A DNA stretch of 64,000 nt. It comes from Flavobacterium buctense (GTDB lineage: Bacteria; Bacteroidota; Bacteroidia; Flavobacteriales; Flavobacteriaceae). The stretch is taken from the NCBI RefSeq assembly GCF_014486695.1, contig NZ_JACTAB010000001.1, positions 558,001 through 622,000 on the forward strand. The letters are read 5' to 3'. A program made the position numbers and the translations under genes. Position 1 is the stretch's first letter, and each line of letters begins with the position of its first letter. The notes under the pieces are model-generated. The model searched no databases. It was not told the origin of the DNA and was given only the letters and a program-made list of their open reading frames with translations. This document shows positions 36,035 through 45,900 of the stretch, piece after piece.

Positions 36035-37306
36035 ATGAAATTGAAATTATCCTTATTGTGGTTGATTGTAATCCAAATAAGTTTTGCCCAACAAAGAACT
36101 TGTGGTATGGAGCAAAAGATGCAGCAAATTATGAATGACCCTATTGCCAGACAACAGTATCTTCAACAACAAGCCCAATTTGAAGTAGAGCTTCAAAAAA
36201 TGGCAACACTCAGCAGAAACAGTAACGCTGTAAATAATGTACAAACCATCAGGATTCCGGTTGCTGTTCATTATCCTTCTGCCGGAGCGGTAACGGAATC
36301 AGTGAAAACTTGTTTGAGAGCTTTGGCCCAAAATCAAATCAATATTTTGAATGCGGATTACAATGCTACCAATGCGGACATTGTTAATTTTACAGAAAAT
36401 GATGCCAGTTTCTATCCGGGTATTTCTGTGGGTAATTTAGGGGTTCAATTTGAATTGGCTACAGAAAATCACCCTGCCGGAACCGGATTGACTAATGGAC
36501 AGGTTGCGGTAACTTTTGGGACCGATTTCTTGTCCGGGGCCGATTCAGATCCTACATGGGCTGGTTATATGAACATGGTGGTTAGAAATGAAGGTAGCTC
36601 TATTTTAGGGTATTCACCACTTGGAGGTTCTCCTGCATCTGGACACACGGTGGTGATCAACAGATTTGCTTTTGGTTCAGGCTCCGGTTGTGCCGGTTTT
36701 GTTCCTGCAGCACCTTTTAATTTAGGAAGAACATTAACCCATGAGTTAGGACACTTCTTTAATTTAGATCATACTTTTAACAATGGTACTTGTAGTACTA
36801 ACACCAACTGTAATACCCAAGGCGATCGGGTTTGTGACACTCCTGAAGTAGCTTCTGAGTCTTATGAATGTCCTGAGGTAGGAACGGTTGGAAGTTGCTC
36901 ATTTGAGCAATTTGCGCTTACTATGAACTATATGGATTATGTAGATGACGCTTGTATGTATATGTTTACTTTGGGACAAGAAAACAGAATGAGAGCTTAT
37001 TACAATGCGATTGTGAGTCAATTTTCAACAACGGCTTTGTCAAATAATGAAGTGTTAGACAACAACTTTAAAATTTACCCAAATCCAAGTAAAGGAAGTT
37101 TTACTATTGAGTTTAAAGAGTTGACCAATAGTTATGCCGTAGAAGTATATGATATTACCGGTAAGGTAATTTATGACAATAACTTTGAATTGACTTCTAG
37201 CTTAGTTCAAACTATTAATTTAGAAAATACCGGAAGCGGTGTTTACTTTGTTAACATTAAGACTGATAATGGTTTGTTGATAACCAAGAAAATAGTAATG
37301 GAGTAA
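36035..37306 (+). CDS. Secreted M43 (pappalysin-like) zinc metalloprotease with T9SS tail
   Basis: A 423-residue exported protease. Signal peptide to about residue 19 (ISFAQ). The metzincin site HELGHFFNLDH has His236, Glu237, His240 and His246, followed by a cysteine-rich segment (CSTNTNCNTQGDRVCDTPEV) and the Met-turn TMNYMDYVDDACMYMFT typical of cytophagalysin/pappalysin M43. The C-terminal T9SS sorting domain begins IYPNPSKGSF and ends ITKKIVME. It follows the M12-like protease on the same strand after a terminator; both probably degrade extracellular protein. Confidence 0.93.
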   Translation: MKLKLSLLWLIVIQISFAQQRTCGMEQKMQQIMNDPIARQQYLQQQAQFEVELQKMATLSRNSNAVNNVQTIRIPVAVHYPSAGAVTESVKTCLRALAQNQINILNADYNATNADIVNFTENDASFYPGISVGNLGVQFELATENHPAGTGLTNGQVAVTFGTDFLSGADSDPTWAGYMNMVVRNEGSSILGYSPLGGSPASGHTVVINRFAFGSGSGCAGFVPAAPFNLGRTLTHELGHFFNLDHTFNNGTCSTNTNCNTQGDRVCDTPEVASESYECPEVGTVGSCSFEQFALTMNYMDYVDDACMYMFTLGQENRMRAYYNAIVSQFSTTALSNNEVLDNNFKIYPNPSKGSFTIEFKELTNSYAVEVYDITGKVIYDNNFELTSSLVQTINLENTGSGVYFVNIKTDNGLLITKKIVME

Positions 37307-37322
37307 TCTTTTTGTAAATAAT

Positions 37323-37354
37323 AAAAAAAGCCACCAGAAATGATGGCTTTTTTT
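37323..37354. terminator. Bidirectional terminator between M43 protease and pth
   Basis: AAAAAGCCA / TGGCTTTTT stem with A and T runs, between convergent stops. Confidence 0.85.
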
Positions 37355-37976
37355 ATTTTCCGTTGAAACTGTTCATGGTATTGTTTAGTCCTGCCAAGGC
37401 AAACGATTCTATGATTTGTTTAGCTACTTCGTAACGCTCTGTGAGTTTGGTTTTTTCTTCTTCGCTCCATTCGCCCAAAACATAATCTACTTGTTGGCCT
37501 TTTTTGAATTCGTCGCTGATGCCAAAACGAAAACGCGGATATTCGGAAGTGTTTAAGATCAGTTGGATATTTTTCAAACCGTTGTGTCCGCCATCACTGC
37601 CTTTGGCTTTTATACGGATGGTTCCGAAAGGCAAATTCAAATCATCGGTGATGATTAAGACGTTTTCTTTGGCGATGTTTTCTTTGTCCATCCAATAGTG
37701 TACCGCTTTGCCACTCAAATTCATATAGGTGTTAGGTTTCAAAAGGATAAGCTTTCTGCCTTTGATGCTGTATTCGGTTACTGTTCCTAATTTGGCGGTT
37801 TCAAAAGATAAACTTTCCTTTTGGGCGACATAATCCAGTATTTTGAAGCCAATGTTATGGCGTGTATTTACATATTCGGCACCAATATTTCCTAGTCCGA
37901 CAATGAGGAATTTTTTCATAGAATCAATGTTGTCAACTTCTGTTGTTTTACTGAAGAGTTGTGTTAACCATTTCAT
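37353..37976 (-). CDS. pth: Peptidyl-tRNA hydrolase
   Basis: Releases tRNA from stalled peptidyl-tRNA. Seen: FLIVGLGNIGAEYVNTRHNIGF with the catalytic His40, LLKPNTYMNLSGKAV, and the DDLNLPFGTIRIKAKGSDGGHNGLKNI segment. The 207 residues include a 19-residue N-terminal extension; starting at ATG 37919 (MKKFLIVG) would give the usual 188. I recall similar extensions in Flavobacterium and keep the longer form with caution. It is downstream of rplY, separated by a terminator and a repeat. Confidence 0.95.
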   Translation of the reverse strand: MKWLTQLFSKTTEVDNIDSMKKFLIVGLGNIGAEYVNTRHNIGFKILDYVAQKESLSFETAKLGTVTEYSIKGRKLILLKPNTYMNLSGKAVHYWMDKENIAKENVLIITDDLNLPFGTIRIKAKGSDGGHNGLKNIQLILNTSEYPRFRFGISDEFKKGQQVDYVLGEWSEEEKTKLTERYEVAKQIIESFALAGLNNTMNSFNGK

Positions 37977-38077
37977 AAGGCAAAAATAGCTAATTTTATT
38001 TCATACTGTTCGGCTTTGCCTCTAGTGACCATGAGATAATTTGAAAATTTACAAAGAAGCCTTTTGCTTATCATTTA

Positions 38078-38177
38078 GACCCGACAGGAGCTAACTACCT
38101 TGTAATGAGGATGTCGGGAATATGGCCCCGAAGCTTCGGGGCAAGAATGCCCAAGCCTTTCGCTCCTAATTAAAACA
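38078..38177. repeat. Dispersed palindromic element, copy 2, downstream of rplY
   Basis: Includes the perfect 18-bp palindrome GCCCCGAAGCTTCGGGGC (38125-38142). On the minus strand it starts with GTTTTAATTAGGAGC, which also opens the element just downstream of mgtE (GTTTTAATTTTTAGGAGC, 46269-46286). Confidence 0.6.
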
Positions 38178-38178
38178 A

Positions 38179-38206
38179 AAAAGCACCGGCGTGAACCGAT
38201 GCTTTT
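38179..38206 (-). terminator. Intrinsic terminator of rplY
   Basis: On the minus strand AAAAGCATCGG / CCGGTGCTTTT stem with one mismatch and a T run, 20 bp past the stop. Confidence 0.78.
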
Positions 38207-38225
38207 GTATGTAAAGAATTGAAAA

Positions 38226-38834
38226 TTATTTTTTCTTTCCTTTTGCCGGAGCTTTTGCTGCTTTTGCTGCTTCTTGAGCGGCTTTCATAGCAGCACGTGA
38301 AATCTTCACTTGAGCCACAACCGTGTTGTCCGGGTGCATCAATTTGAAGTTTTTAGCTTCTAATTTAGTAACATATAATTTGTTACCCATTTGCAATTCA
38401 GAAATGTTAGCTTCTACATAATCCGGAAGATTTTTTGGTAAAGCTTTTACTTTCAATCTTCTTTGGTTTAAACGTAAATCACCACCTAGCAATACACCAG
38501 GAGAGGTTCCAACGATTTTCACAGGAACTTCCATAGTAATTTCTTTGCTGTCGTTTAATTGAAAGAAATCAATGTGTAAAATTTTGTCAGATACCGGGTG
38601 GAACTGAATGTCTTGAAGAATAACATTAGCAGTTTTCCCAGCCAAATCAACTACCACTGTGTGTGCGTTTGGAGTGTAAACCAAGCCTTTGAATGCTTTT
38701 TCTTCTGCTGCAAAATGTACTGGTGTAGTTCCTCCGTAAATAACGCAAGGGACCATTCCAGCATCACGTAAGGCTTTTGTTGCTTTTTTGCCTACGCTTT
38801 CTCTTTCTTGTCCTTTAATCGTAATCGATTTCAT
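38226..38834 (-). CDS. rplY: 50S ribosomal protein L25 / general stress protein Ctc
   Basis: A 202-residue long-form L25 (CTC type) that binds 5S rRNA. The N-terminal L25 domain starts [32 protein letters not shown] and the C-terminal TL5 domain contains [28 protein letters not shown]. An Ala/Lys-rich tail ends the protein. The gene is downstream of prs, with a dispersed repeat in the 169-bp gap; rplY, prs and pth are often linked in bacteria. Confidence 0.96.
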   Translation of the reverse strand: MKSITIKGQERESVGKKATKALRDAGMVPCVIYGGTTPVHFAAEEKAFKGLVYTPNAHTVVVDLAGKTANVILQDIQFHPVSDKILHIDFFQLNDSKEITMEVPVKIVGTSPGVLLGGDLRLNQRRLKVKALPKNLPDYVEANISELQMGNKLYVTKLEAKNFKLMHPDNTVVAQVKISRAAMKAAQEAAKAAKAPAKGKKK

Positions 38835-38870
38835 TGTAAAAATATATAGTTAATAAAAAAATACTTTTTT

Positions 38871-38994
38871 GGGCGTTTCCCTGCGGGCAGTCGGCTTGCA
38901 GCCTCGTGTTCCTTCGGGTCAGGCTTTCCGCAGTACACGGTACTTGCTTCACCTGAGGCCAACGGCCGAACTGACCGAAGGTAATCCTTAACGC
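38871..38994. repeat. Dispersed element bounded by GGGCGTT...AACGC between prs and rplY
   Basis: Starts GGGCGTTTCCCTGCGGGC, ends CTTAACGC, giving a short terminal inverted repeat GCGTT/AACGC. Inside are palindromic pieces (TTCGGGTCAG, CCTGAGGCCAACGGCCG). GC content is far above the surroundings. Confidence 0.65.
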
Positions 38995-39003
38995 AACATC
39001 AGC

Positions 39004-39945
39004 TTACATTAAAAACTTCCCGCTGATGGAATTGTTGTGTTGCACCATGTGCATTACTTCTGCAAAAAGAGGCGCACAACTCACCACTTTTATTTTATTG
39101 GATTCTTTCTTTAAAGGAATAGAATCGGTAACAATTAACTCTAATAATTTAGAGTTTTCTATTTTTTCATACGCTTCTCCCGAAAGGATAGCATGTGTAC
39201 AAATCGCTCTTACGCTTAAAGCACCTTTTTCCATCATCAAATCGGCCGCTTTGGCTAAAGTTCCTCCGGTATCAATCATGTCGTCTACCAAAATCACATT
39301 TCTGCCTTTAACTTCTCCAATCAACTCCATCGTGTCAATAACGTTGGCCACTTTTCTTTGTTTGTAACAAATTACTACGTCGGATTCTAAGAACTTAGAA
39401 TACGCATAAGCTCTTTTGGAACCGCCCATGTCCGGAGATGCAATCGTTAAATTGTCTAACTGCAAGCTCTTTACATACGGTAAAAAGATAGTTGAGGCAA
39501 ACAAATGATCCACCGGTTTTTCGAAAAACCCTTGAATCTGATCGGCATGTAAATCCATAGTCATGATTCGAGTGGCGCCGGCAGTTTCCAATAATTTGGC
39601 TACTAATTTGGCTCCAATCGGCACTCTTGGCTTGTCTTTACGGTCTTGTCTTGCCCAACCAAAGTAAGGAATCACCGGAGTTATGTGTCGGGCTGAAGCT
39701 CTTTTCGCAGCATCAATCATTAACAAAAGCTCCATTAAATTGTCGGCACTCGGAAAAGTAGAACAGACAATAAAAACGCGTAATCCTCTTATGGATTCTT
39801 CAAAAGAAGGTTGAAACTCGCCATCACTATATTTTGAGAACGTAACTTTCCCTAGCGGAACACCATAGTTAGTAGCTATTTGTTCGGCCAGATGAACGCT
39901 TTGTGAACAGGCAAATATCTTTGCTTCGGGTTCTAAATGCGACAT
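39004..39945 (-). CDS. prs: Ribose-phosphate pyrophosphokinase
   Basis: A 313-residue PRPP synthase for nucleotide, His and Trp synthesis. Seen: KVTFSKYSDGEFQPSFEESIRG, the RQDRKDKPRVPIGAKLVA flexible loop, DLHADQIQGFF, and the PRPP-binding VILVDDMIDTGGTL. Normal length. First of the prs-rplY-pth run. A -7-like TAAATTTG on the minus strand (40066-40073) lies about 120 bp upstream. Confidence 0.97.
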   Translation of the reverse strand: MSHLEPEAKIFACSQSVHLAEQIATNYGVPLGKVTFSKYSDGEFQPSFEESIRGLRVFIVCSTFPSADNLMELLLMIDAAKRASARHITPVIPYFGWARQDRKDKPRVPIGAKLVAKLLETAGATRIMTMDLHADQIQGFFEKPVDHLFASTIFLPYVKSLQLDNLTIASPDMGGSKRAYAYSKFLESDVVICYKQRKVANVIDTMELIGEVKGRNVILVDDMIDTGGTLAKAADLMMEKGALSVRAICTHAILSGEAYEKIENSKLLELIVTDSIPLKKESNKIKVVSCAPLFAEVMHMVQHNNSISGKFLM

Positions 39946-40114
39946 TGTAATTAATTGTTGTTACTCCGCTGCGCTCCATACAATTCGGCTTTGACTTTTG
40001 TCCAAACTTCAGGTATTAATTGCCTCGGGTGTAGTTAGTTAGTAGTTGTTCGTTTTACCGAGGTGCAAATTTAGAAATTAAATCCGACTCTGAAAGGATA
40101 TTTTTAAGTATTTT

Positions 40115-40147
40115 TTTGATGGTATGAAGAAATTTTTTTTACATTTG
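40115..40147 (+). promoter_or_regulatory. Bacteroidota-type promoter of tRNA-Leu
   Basis: TTTG (40115-40118), 21-bp spacer, TACATTTG (40140-40147), 26 bp before the tRNA. Confidence 0.72.
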
Positions 40148-40173
40148 CACCCACAAAACACAAATGCCTTAAT

Positions 40174-40253
40174 GCCCGGATGGCGGAATTGGTAGACGCG
40201 CACGACTCAAACTCGTGTTCTTAGGAGTGTGGGTTCGATTCCCACTCCGGGTA
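40174..40253 (+). tRNA. tRNA-Leu (anticodon CAA)
   Basis: An 80-nt leucine tRNA with acceptor GCCCGGA/TCCGGGT (last pair G-U), anticodon loop CTCAAAC (CAA, reading UUG), short variable arm and GTTCGATTC T-loop. The CCA end is not encoded beyond A-C-A after the acceptor stem. Followed by a terminator at 40261. Confidence 0.95.
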
Positions 40254-40260
40254 CAAAAAG

Positions 40261-40289
40261 AAAACCTCTCAGCAATGGGAGGTTTTTTC
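40261..40289 (+). terminator. Terminator after tRNA-Leu
   Basis: AAAACCTC / GAGGTTTT stem with T run. Confidence 0.8.
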
Positions 40290-40360
40290 TTTTCTACGCC
40301 TATTTACGTATTTCAACATAAAATTACTATTTTTATCTTGCTGAGGTAAATCAAGCCAAG

Positions 40361-40987
40361 ATGAAAAAACGCATTTGTATAGTGGAAGACGACAGAGACC
40401 TGAGGGAAGCCTTGTGCATGATGATTCAGTTTACCGAACATTATGAACTCGCCGGGAGCTTTGAAAATGCCGAAAAGGCACTTCAATTTTTGCCCGAAAC
40501 TGAACCCGACGCGATTTTAATGGACATCAATTTACCCGGAGAAAACGGGATTCAATGTGTCACCAAACTCAAAAATATCAATCCTGATTATTTAGTTTTA
40601 ATGTGTACTTCATATGAAGACGATGAAAAAATTTTCAAAAGTCTGGAAGTAGGTGCCAGCGGTTATATCCTCAAAACCGAAGGTCCGGCCAAGATTATCA
40701 ATGCTTTAGATGAATTGTTTGAAGGCGGAAGTCCAATGAGCAGTAGCATTGCTCGAAAAGTGGTCGCCAGTTTTTCTAAAATGGAATCCCAAAATCGCTT
40801 GACCGAATCTTTAACCACAAGGGAAAAAGAAATATTAGAATTATTGGCCAAAGGACAAATGAACAAAGAAGTTGCCAATCAGCTCGATATCAGTACCGGC
40901 ACGGTGCGAAAACACATTCAGAATATTTACGAAAAACTCCACGTAAACACTCGTGTAGAAGCGGTAAACCTTTACCTAAAAAGATAA
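40361..40987 (+). CDS. LuxR/NarL-type response regulator
   Basis: A 208-residue two-component regulator. The receiver domain has acidic pair Glu9-Asp10/11, phosphoacceptor Asp55 (AILMDINLPGENG) and a KTEG lysine region. The C-terminal HTH (about 148-208) reads LTTREKEILELLAKGQMNKEVANQL...VRKHIQNIYEKL. It sits 10 bp before its likely kinase. The target is unknown; the nearest candidate is the adhesin-like gene 2 kb downstream. Confidence 0.94.
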   Translation: MKKRICIVEDDRDLREALCMMIQFTEHYELAGSFENAEKALQFLPETEPDAILMDINLPGENGIQCVTKLKNINPDYLVLMCTSYEDDEKIFKSLEVGASGYILKTEGPAKIINALDELFEGGSPMSSSIARKVVASFSKMESQNRLTESLTTREKEILELLAKGQMNKEVANQLDISTGTVRKHIQNIYEKLHVNTRVEAVNLYLKR

Positions 40988-40997
40988 TTTATTGCTT

Positions 40998-42755
40998 ATG
41001 AAATTTTTTATTCAACTAACCTTTTTCTTCTTTTGCCTGAATTTGACAGCACAAAGTCTGACGGAGAAAAAAAAGTTGAATCAATTTAAGGCTTGTCAGG
41101 ATAATCAATGTCGGGTGCAAAGGTCCTTTCTTATGGCCGAACATTTTTTAGAAACCGATGATATCGAATCTTCTCAAAAATGGTTGCAAAAAACCAAAGA
41201 TTTGGTATCGCCTAAAAACATTGATACCACAACAGTTTTCATCCACAGCTTGCAATCGGAATTGTTTTATTATATGGGATTGTTCCAATTTGGGACATAC
41301 GAAGCCAAGAAAGGAATCGAAAAAGCTACCCAATTAAAAGACAGCACACTTATGGCCGACTCCTATTTCTTTTTAGGAATTAACCAAATGGAAATCAATG
41401 CTTTTGACGAAGCCCATCTGTCGCTTTGGCAATCCAGAAAGTTTAGTCCGAAAAGATTCGAAAAAAAACACATCAGAAGTTGCATCCAAAGCGAACATAT
41501 TTACAACAATATTGCCCAGTTAAAATTTAAAGTCCGTGAATTGGATTCGGCCTTTTGGTACAATAAAAAAGCTTACCAAATGGCTCTGAAAAACAACAGC
41601 AAACGCGGCGTTCCCAATGCAGAGCAAACTTTTGGCCAAATTTACAACGCTAAAAATCAAAAGGACAGCGCGGTGTATTATTTTAAAAAAAGTATTCAAT
41701 CGGCGGAGAACAGCGTTTATTTTGACATCGCTTTATTAAATTATGCTTATTTAATGGAGTGTTATGCCACTAACCCCGAGTTGGGCAACCAATGGTTTGA
41801 CAAAGGAACGAATTTGATCAAAAAAAGAATCGTAAACATGGCTTTTCAAAGGTATTTTTACACCATTGCCTTGTCGGTTTTTAAGACGAATAATCAAGTG
41901 GAAAAAGCCGCCTATGTTCAGGACAAAATCATTGCGATTGATGATGAAACCCGATTAAAAGGCAATTTTTTCATCCAAGATATTACAGCCCAATATGCCA
42001 AAAACGAAAACAAACTGCTCAATCTTCAAATTGACGAACTGACCCAAGAACGAAAGTATACCTTTTTGCAATTGATTGCAGCATTATTGGGCATTTTACT
42101 GTCTATCTTATTTATCATTATTATAAGAAGAAAAAATAAAGTGCAGCAAACTTTATTGAACCAAAAAAATGACATCAGCAAAGATTTGCATGACGATATT
42201 GGAAGCGGTTTGAGCAGTATTTTAATCCATGCCGATTTATTGCTGAAGGACAAAAATGCCGAAGAGAAACAAAAAGTGTTGGCCACCAAAATAGCCCAAA
42301 CCGGTAAAGAAATATCCCAACAACTCAACACGTTTATTTGGTCATTAAGTACAGATAACAATGCTTTACAAAGTTTTGCCGAATACGTAAAGCAATACGG
42401 AATGGGTTTATTGGAAAGTACCGATATCGAATTTGAGTTCACAACCAACATCGCTTCCAAAGAGACTATGATGATAGGCGGAGCGCAAAGAAAGCATTTG
42501 TTTTTGTGTGTCAAAGAGTTGCTCAACAATGCGGTCAAACATGCCAATGCCATCAAAATATCGGTCAGTATCAAAGCTCCCGATAAAAACAGTTTAGAAA
42601 TAATCGTCGCAGATAATGGGCAAGGAATGAATAAAGAGAACCAATTCGGTAATGGAATTACCAATGTCAAAAAACGGATTGAATTATTAGAGGGCAAAGT
42701 AAATTTCTCTCATCATAACGGACTTCAAGTGACCATACAAATTCCTTTAAAATAA
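40998..42755 (+). CDS. TPR-containing sensor histidine kinase (HisKA_3 type)
   Basis: A 585-residue kinase. Signal peptide (MKFFIQLTFFFFCLNLTAQ), a periplasmic helical region with TPR-like repeats (about 30-330), a coiled stretch, one transmembrane helix (about 353-372), and a cytoplasmic LHDDIGSGLSSIL phosphoacceptor with His398. The C-terminal HATPase has NNAVKHA, DNGQGM and GNGITNVKKR. ATG 40998 is chosen over a TTG six bases earlier. Partner of the LuxR regulator just upstream; a terminator follows at 42788. Confidence 0.93.
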   Translation: MKFFIQLTFFFFCLNLTAQSLTEKKKLNQFKACQDNQCRVQRSFLMAEHFLETDDIESSQKWLQKTKDLVSPKNIDTTTVFIHSLQSELFYYMGLFQFGTYEAKKGIEKATQLKDSTLMADSYFFLGINQMEINAFDEAHLSLWQSRKFSPKRFEKKHIRSCIQSEHIYNNIAQLKFKVRELDSAFWYNKKAYQMALKNNSKRGVPNAEQTFGQIYNAKNQKDSAVYYFKKSIQSAENSVYFDIALLNYAYLMECYATNPELGNQWFDKGTNLIKKRIVNMAFQRYFYTIALSVFKTNNQVEKAAYVQDKIIAIDDETRLKGNFFIQDITAQYAKNENKLLNLQIDELTQERKYTFLQLIAALLGILLSILFIIIIRRKNKVQQTLLNQKNDISKDLHDDIGSGLSSILIHADLLLKDKNAEEKQKVLATKIAQTGKEISQQLNTFIWSLSTDNNALQSFAEYVKQYGMGLLESTDIEFEFTTNIASKETMMIGGAQRKHLFLCVKELLNNAVKHANAIKISVSIKAPDKNSLEIIVADNGQGMNKENQFGNGITNVKKRIELLEGKVNFSHHNGLQVTIQIPLK

Positions 42756-42787
42756 GCCGGAAACCCTTTCATTTCCAATTTACTTAT

Positions 42788-42811
42788 ATACGCCAAAAGG
42801 CGTATTTTTTA
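42788..42811 (+). terminator. Terminator after the two-component pair
   Basis: ATACGCC / GGCGTAT stem, AAAA loop, T run. Confidence 0.85.
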
Positions 42812-42984
42812 TTTTAAAATAATTTAGCAACAGCCTATTTTAGAGTACTTAAGGGTTTTATTGAGGAAGATTCCTATGACTAATATCGTATTGTAAGTGT
42901 TGAATTAAAGGGTCAATTTTATGCATCTTTTTCTTGGGTTAATATTTAACTCTTTGAAATATAGTTATATAAAAATACATCGCC

Positions 42985-45900
42985 ATGATAAAAAAAATAA
43001 TACTATTGTTGTTAATCGTTTTAGGATCTGAAAGTTGGGCACAAGTTGGTATCAATACCACTACGCCCAAAGCCCAACTCGAAATCAAATCAACCAACGA
43101 AGCCACACCGGCCAATACGGATGGTTTGTTAATCCCAAAGATAAATGCTTTTCCGGTGACGAACCCAACGGTGGACCAGCAAGGAATGTTGGTGTATTTA
43201 ACCACAACCATTGGCGCCAACACACCGGGATTTTATTATTGGAACAATCCAACCACAGCATGGTTACCTGTAAAAGGCACCGATGGCGGAACACTCGACC
43301 AAGCTTACGATTTTGGCGGAGCCGGAAACGGAAGAACAATAACCGCTGATAGCGGTGCAGTAACCATTGCCGGGACTGATGGTTTGGTTTCTACGGGGAC
43401 TTCAGGAAGCGGTGCTTTAGCGCCTTCCGGAGCCGGAACAAGAATGGTTTGGAATCCGAGAAAAGCAGCTTTTAGAGCGGGAAATGTATCGGGAACACAA
43501 TGGGATGATGCGAGTATTGGAACAAATTCAGTGGCTTTTGGAAACGTTACAACAGCTTCAGGTCCAAATTCTATGGCTTTTGGATCTGGTTCAACAGCTT
43601 CCAATAATGTATCAACAGCATTTGGCAATGGTACAACTGCATCTGGTCCAAATTCAACAGCTTTTGGGTTTGCTACTACAGCTTCAGGTGCGTCTTCTAC
43701 AACTTTTGGAACTTTAACAGCAGCGACAGCACTTAATTCCTCAGCATTTGGAAGAAATAATACGTCATCAAGTTATGGAGAAACAGTAATAGGTATTGGT
43801 GCCACAACTTATACGCCATCTACAAATGGGACAACACAATTTAGAAGCACTAATTCAACAGACAGACTATTTGTTATTGGAAATGCTATTGATGCAAATA
43901 ATAATGATATTGTAGATACAACTGAAAGAAGCGATGCTATGGTGGTGTTAAAGAATGGAAATATAGGGGTAGGGATATCCACTCCTCAGAATAAATTACA
44001 TTTTCATAATCCAACAGGTTTCGAAACCTTTATGCAGTTGACTAATTCTGTCACAGGAAGCGCGGCAACTGATGGAGTGGTTTTAGGAAATACTGTTGCT
44101 GGTGGTGAGGCTGGAATTGTAAATCAGGAAAACTCCAATTTTTATCTTTTCTCTGGTCTCGCTGGAGAGGGACAACTTACCATTGGAGGAAATGGAAATG
44201 TTGGAATTGGGACTTTTGCTATTGGTGCCCCTCCACAAGCAAAATTTCACGTCCTAGGCAGTATTCGCATGGAAGACGGTAGTCAAGCCGCCGGAAAAGT
44301 TTTAACCAGTGATGCTAATGGAACGGGTACATGGACAACGCCGGGAGCTGTTACAGCCGGGACACTTGACCAATCCTATGATTTTGGCGGTGCCGGTGCG
44401 GGAAGAACAATAACAGCAGATACAGGTGCAGTAACAATTGCAGGGACTGATGGATTGGTTTCTACCGGTACCAATGGAAGCGGAAGTCTCGCGCCTTCAG
44501 GATCAGGAACCAAAATGTTTTGGAACCCAAGAAAATCCGCTTTTAGAGCAGGGTTTGTAAACGGGACGCAATGGGATGATGCCAGTATAGGAAATGTTTC
44601 TTTTGCCTTTGGCCAAAATACAATTGCGAATAATATTTCTGCTACTGCATTTGGTCTAGCTACAACGGCAAGCGGATATTCGTCAACCGCTTTTGGGATC
44701 CAAAATACAGCTCCAAGTTGTGGAGAAACTGTTATCGGAATTGGAGCAACAGAATATACTCCTAGTAGCGGGGGTAATTTTTTAAACAGAACTACTAATG
44801 CAACTGATCGTTTGTTTGTTGTAGGCAATGCGATAGATGCAAATAATAACAGTACTGTTGATGTAGCAGAAAGAAGTGATGCGTTAGTAGTTTTAAAAAA
44901 TGGCAACATAGGTTTAGGTATTTCAGCTCCCGGAGAACGACTGCAAGTAGCCGGAAAATCACTTTTTACCAATGGCTTTTCATCTGATAATGCCGCTTTA
45001 ATATATAGAAATGATACCGATTATATGTTCCTTGGGCCTCAATCGGGCAGTAGTGTTGATGGCGGGGCTATGGCGCTTTATGGCAGTACCAATGTGAGTG
45101 GTGGTAATGCTGGTGGTATAGATTTAAATGTTCCTAATGCTCAAGTTAGAATGAGCCACACTAATGGTAGTTATGCTTTCAGAGCCAATAGTACCAGCGG
45201 TTATGCTGCTACATTTGAACTCAATGACACAGGTTTAGAAATCGGGCATAATTCTGCCGGTAGGGCTTTAATTTTTAGTCCAAATAGCGCTGAAAGAATG
45301 CGCATAACACCAACAGGAAATGTAGGCATTGGAACAACTACTCCTGCAACAACTCTTGAAGTTGTAAATACTAATGCCGTTACTAGTCCCACCGTTGAAG
45401 GAACTATAAATGTGATGACCAACGGGCCACAAGCTATTGATGCTGGAGGTTCTATTACTTTAGGTGGAACTTTCACCGATGCAGGGACCACTTTTAGAAC
45501 TTTTGGTTCTATCGAAGCAAGAAAAGCAAATGCCACCACAAATTCAAGTTCAGGGTATTTGATTCTTAAAACAAATAATGCGGGAATACTTTCGGAGAGA
45601 ATGCGTATCACAAATGCGGGAGATGTGGGTATTGGAATAGTGGCACCGGGCGGTCAATTGGAACTTTCTCTAAATGAAGGCAGAAAACCCACTTCTAACA
45701 CTTGGACCATTCCGTCTGATGCAAGATTAAAAAATGTAGATGGAATTTACCAAAAAGGATTAACAGAAATTCTGCAGTTGAAACCTATTCGATACCACTA
45801 CAAAAACACGGATAAAAAAAGTTTTGAGTCTGAGGTTTTGGAAAAAGAAGCCTATGGTTTTTTGGCACAAGAAGTGCAACAAATTTTTCCGGAAGCAGTT

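Noticed and set aside
43085..45611. Long minus-strand frames opposite the adhesin-like gene
   Set aside because: They arise from the repetitive Ala/Thr/Gly codons of the plus-strand gene and have no independent support.
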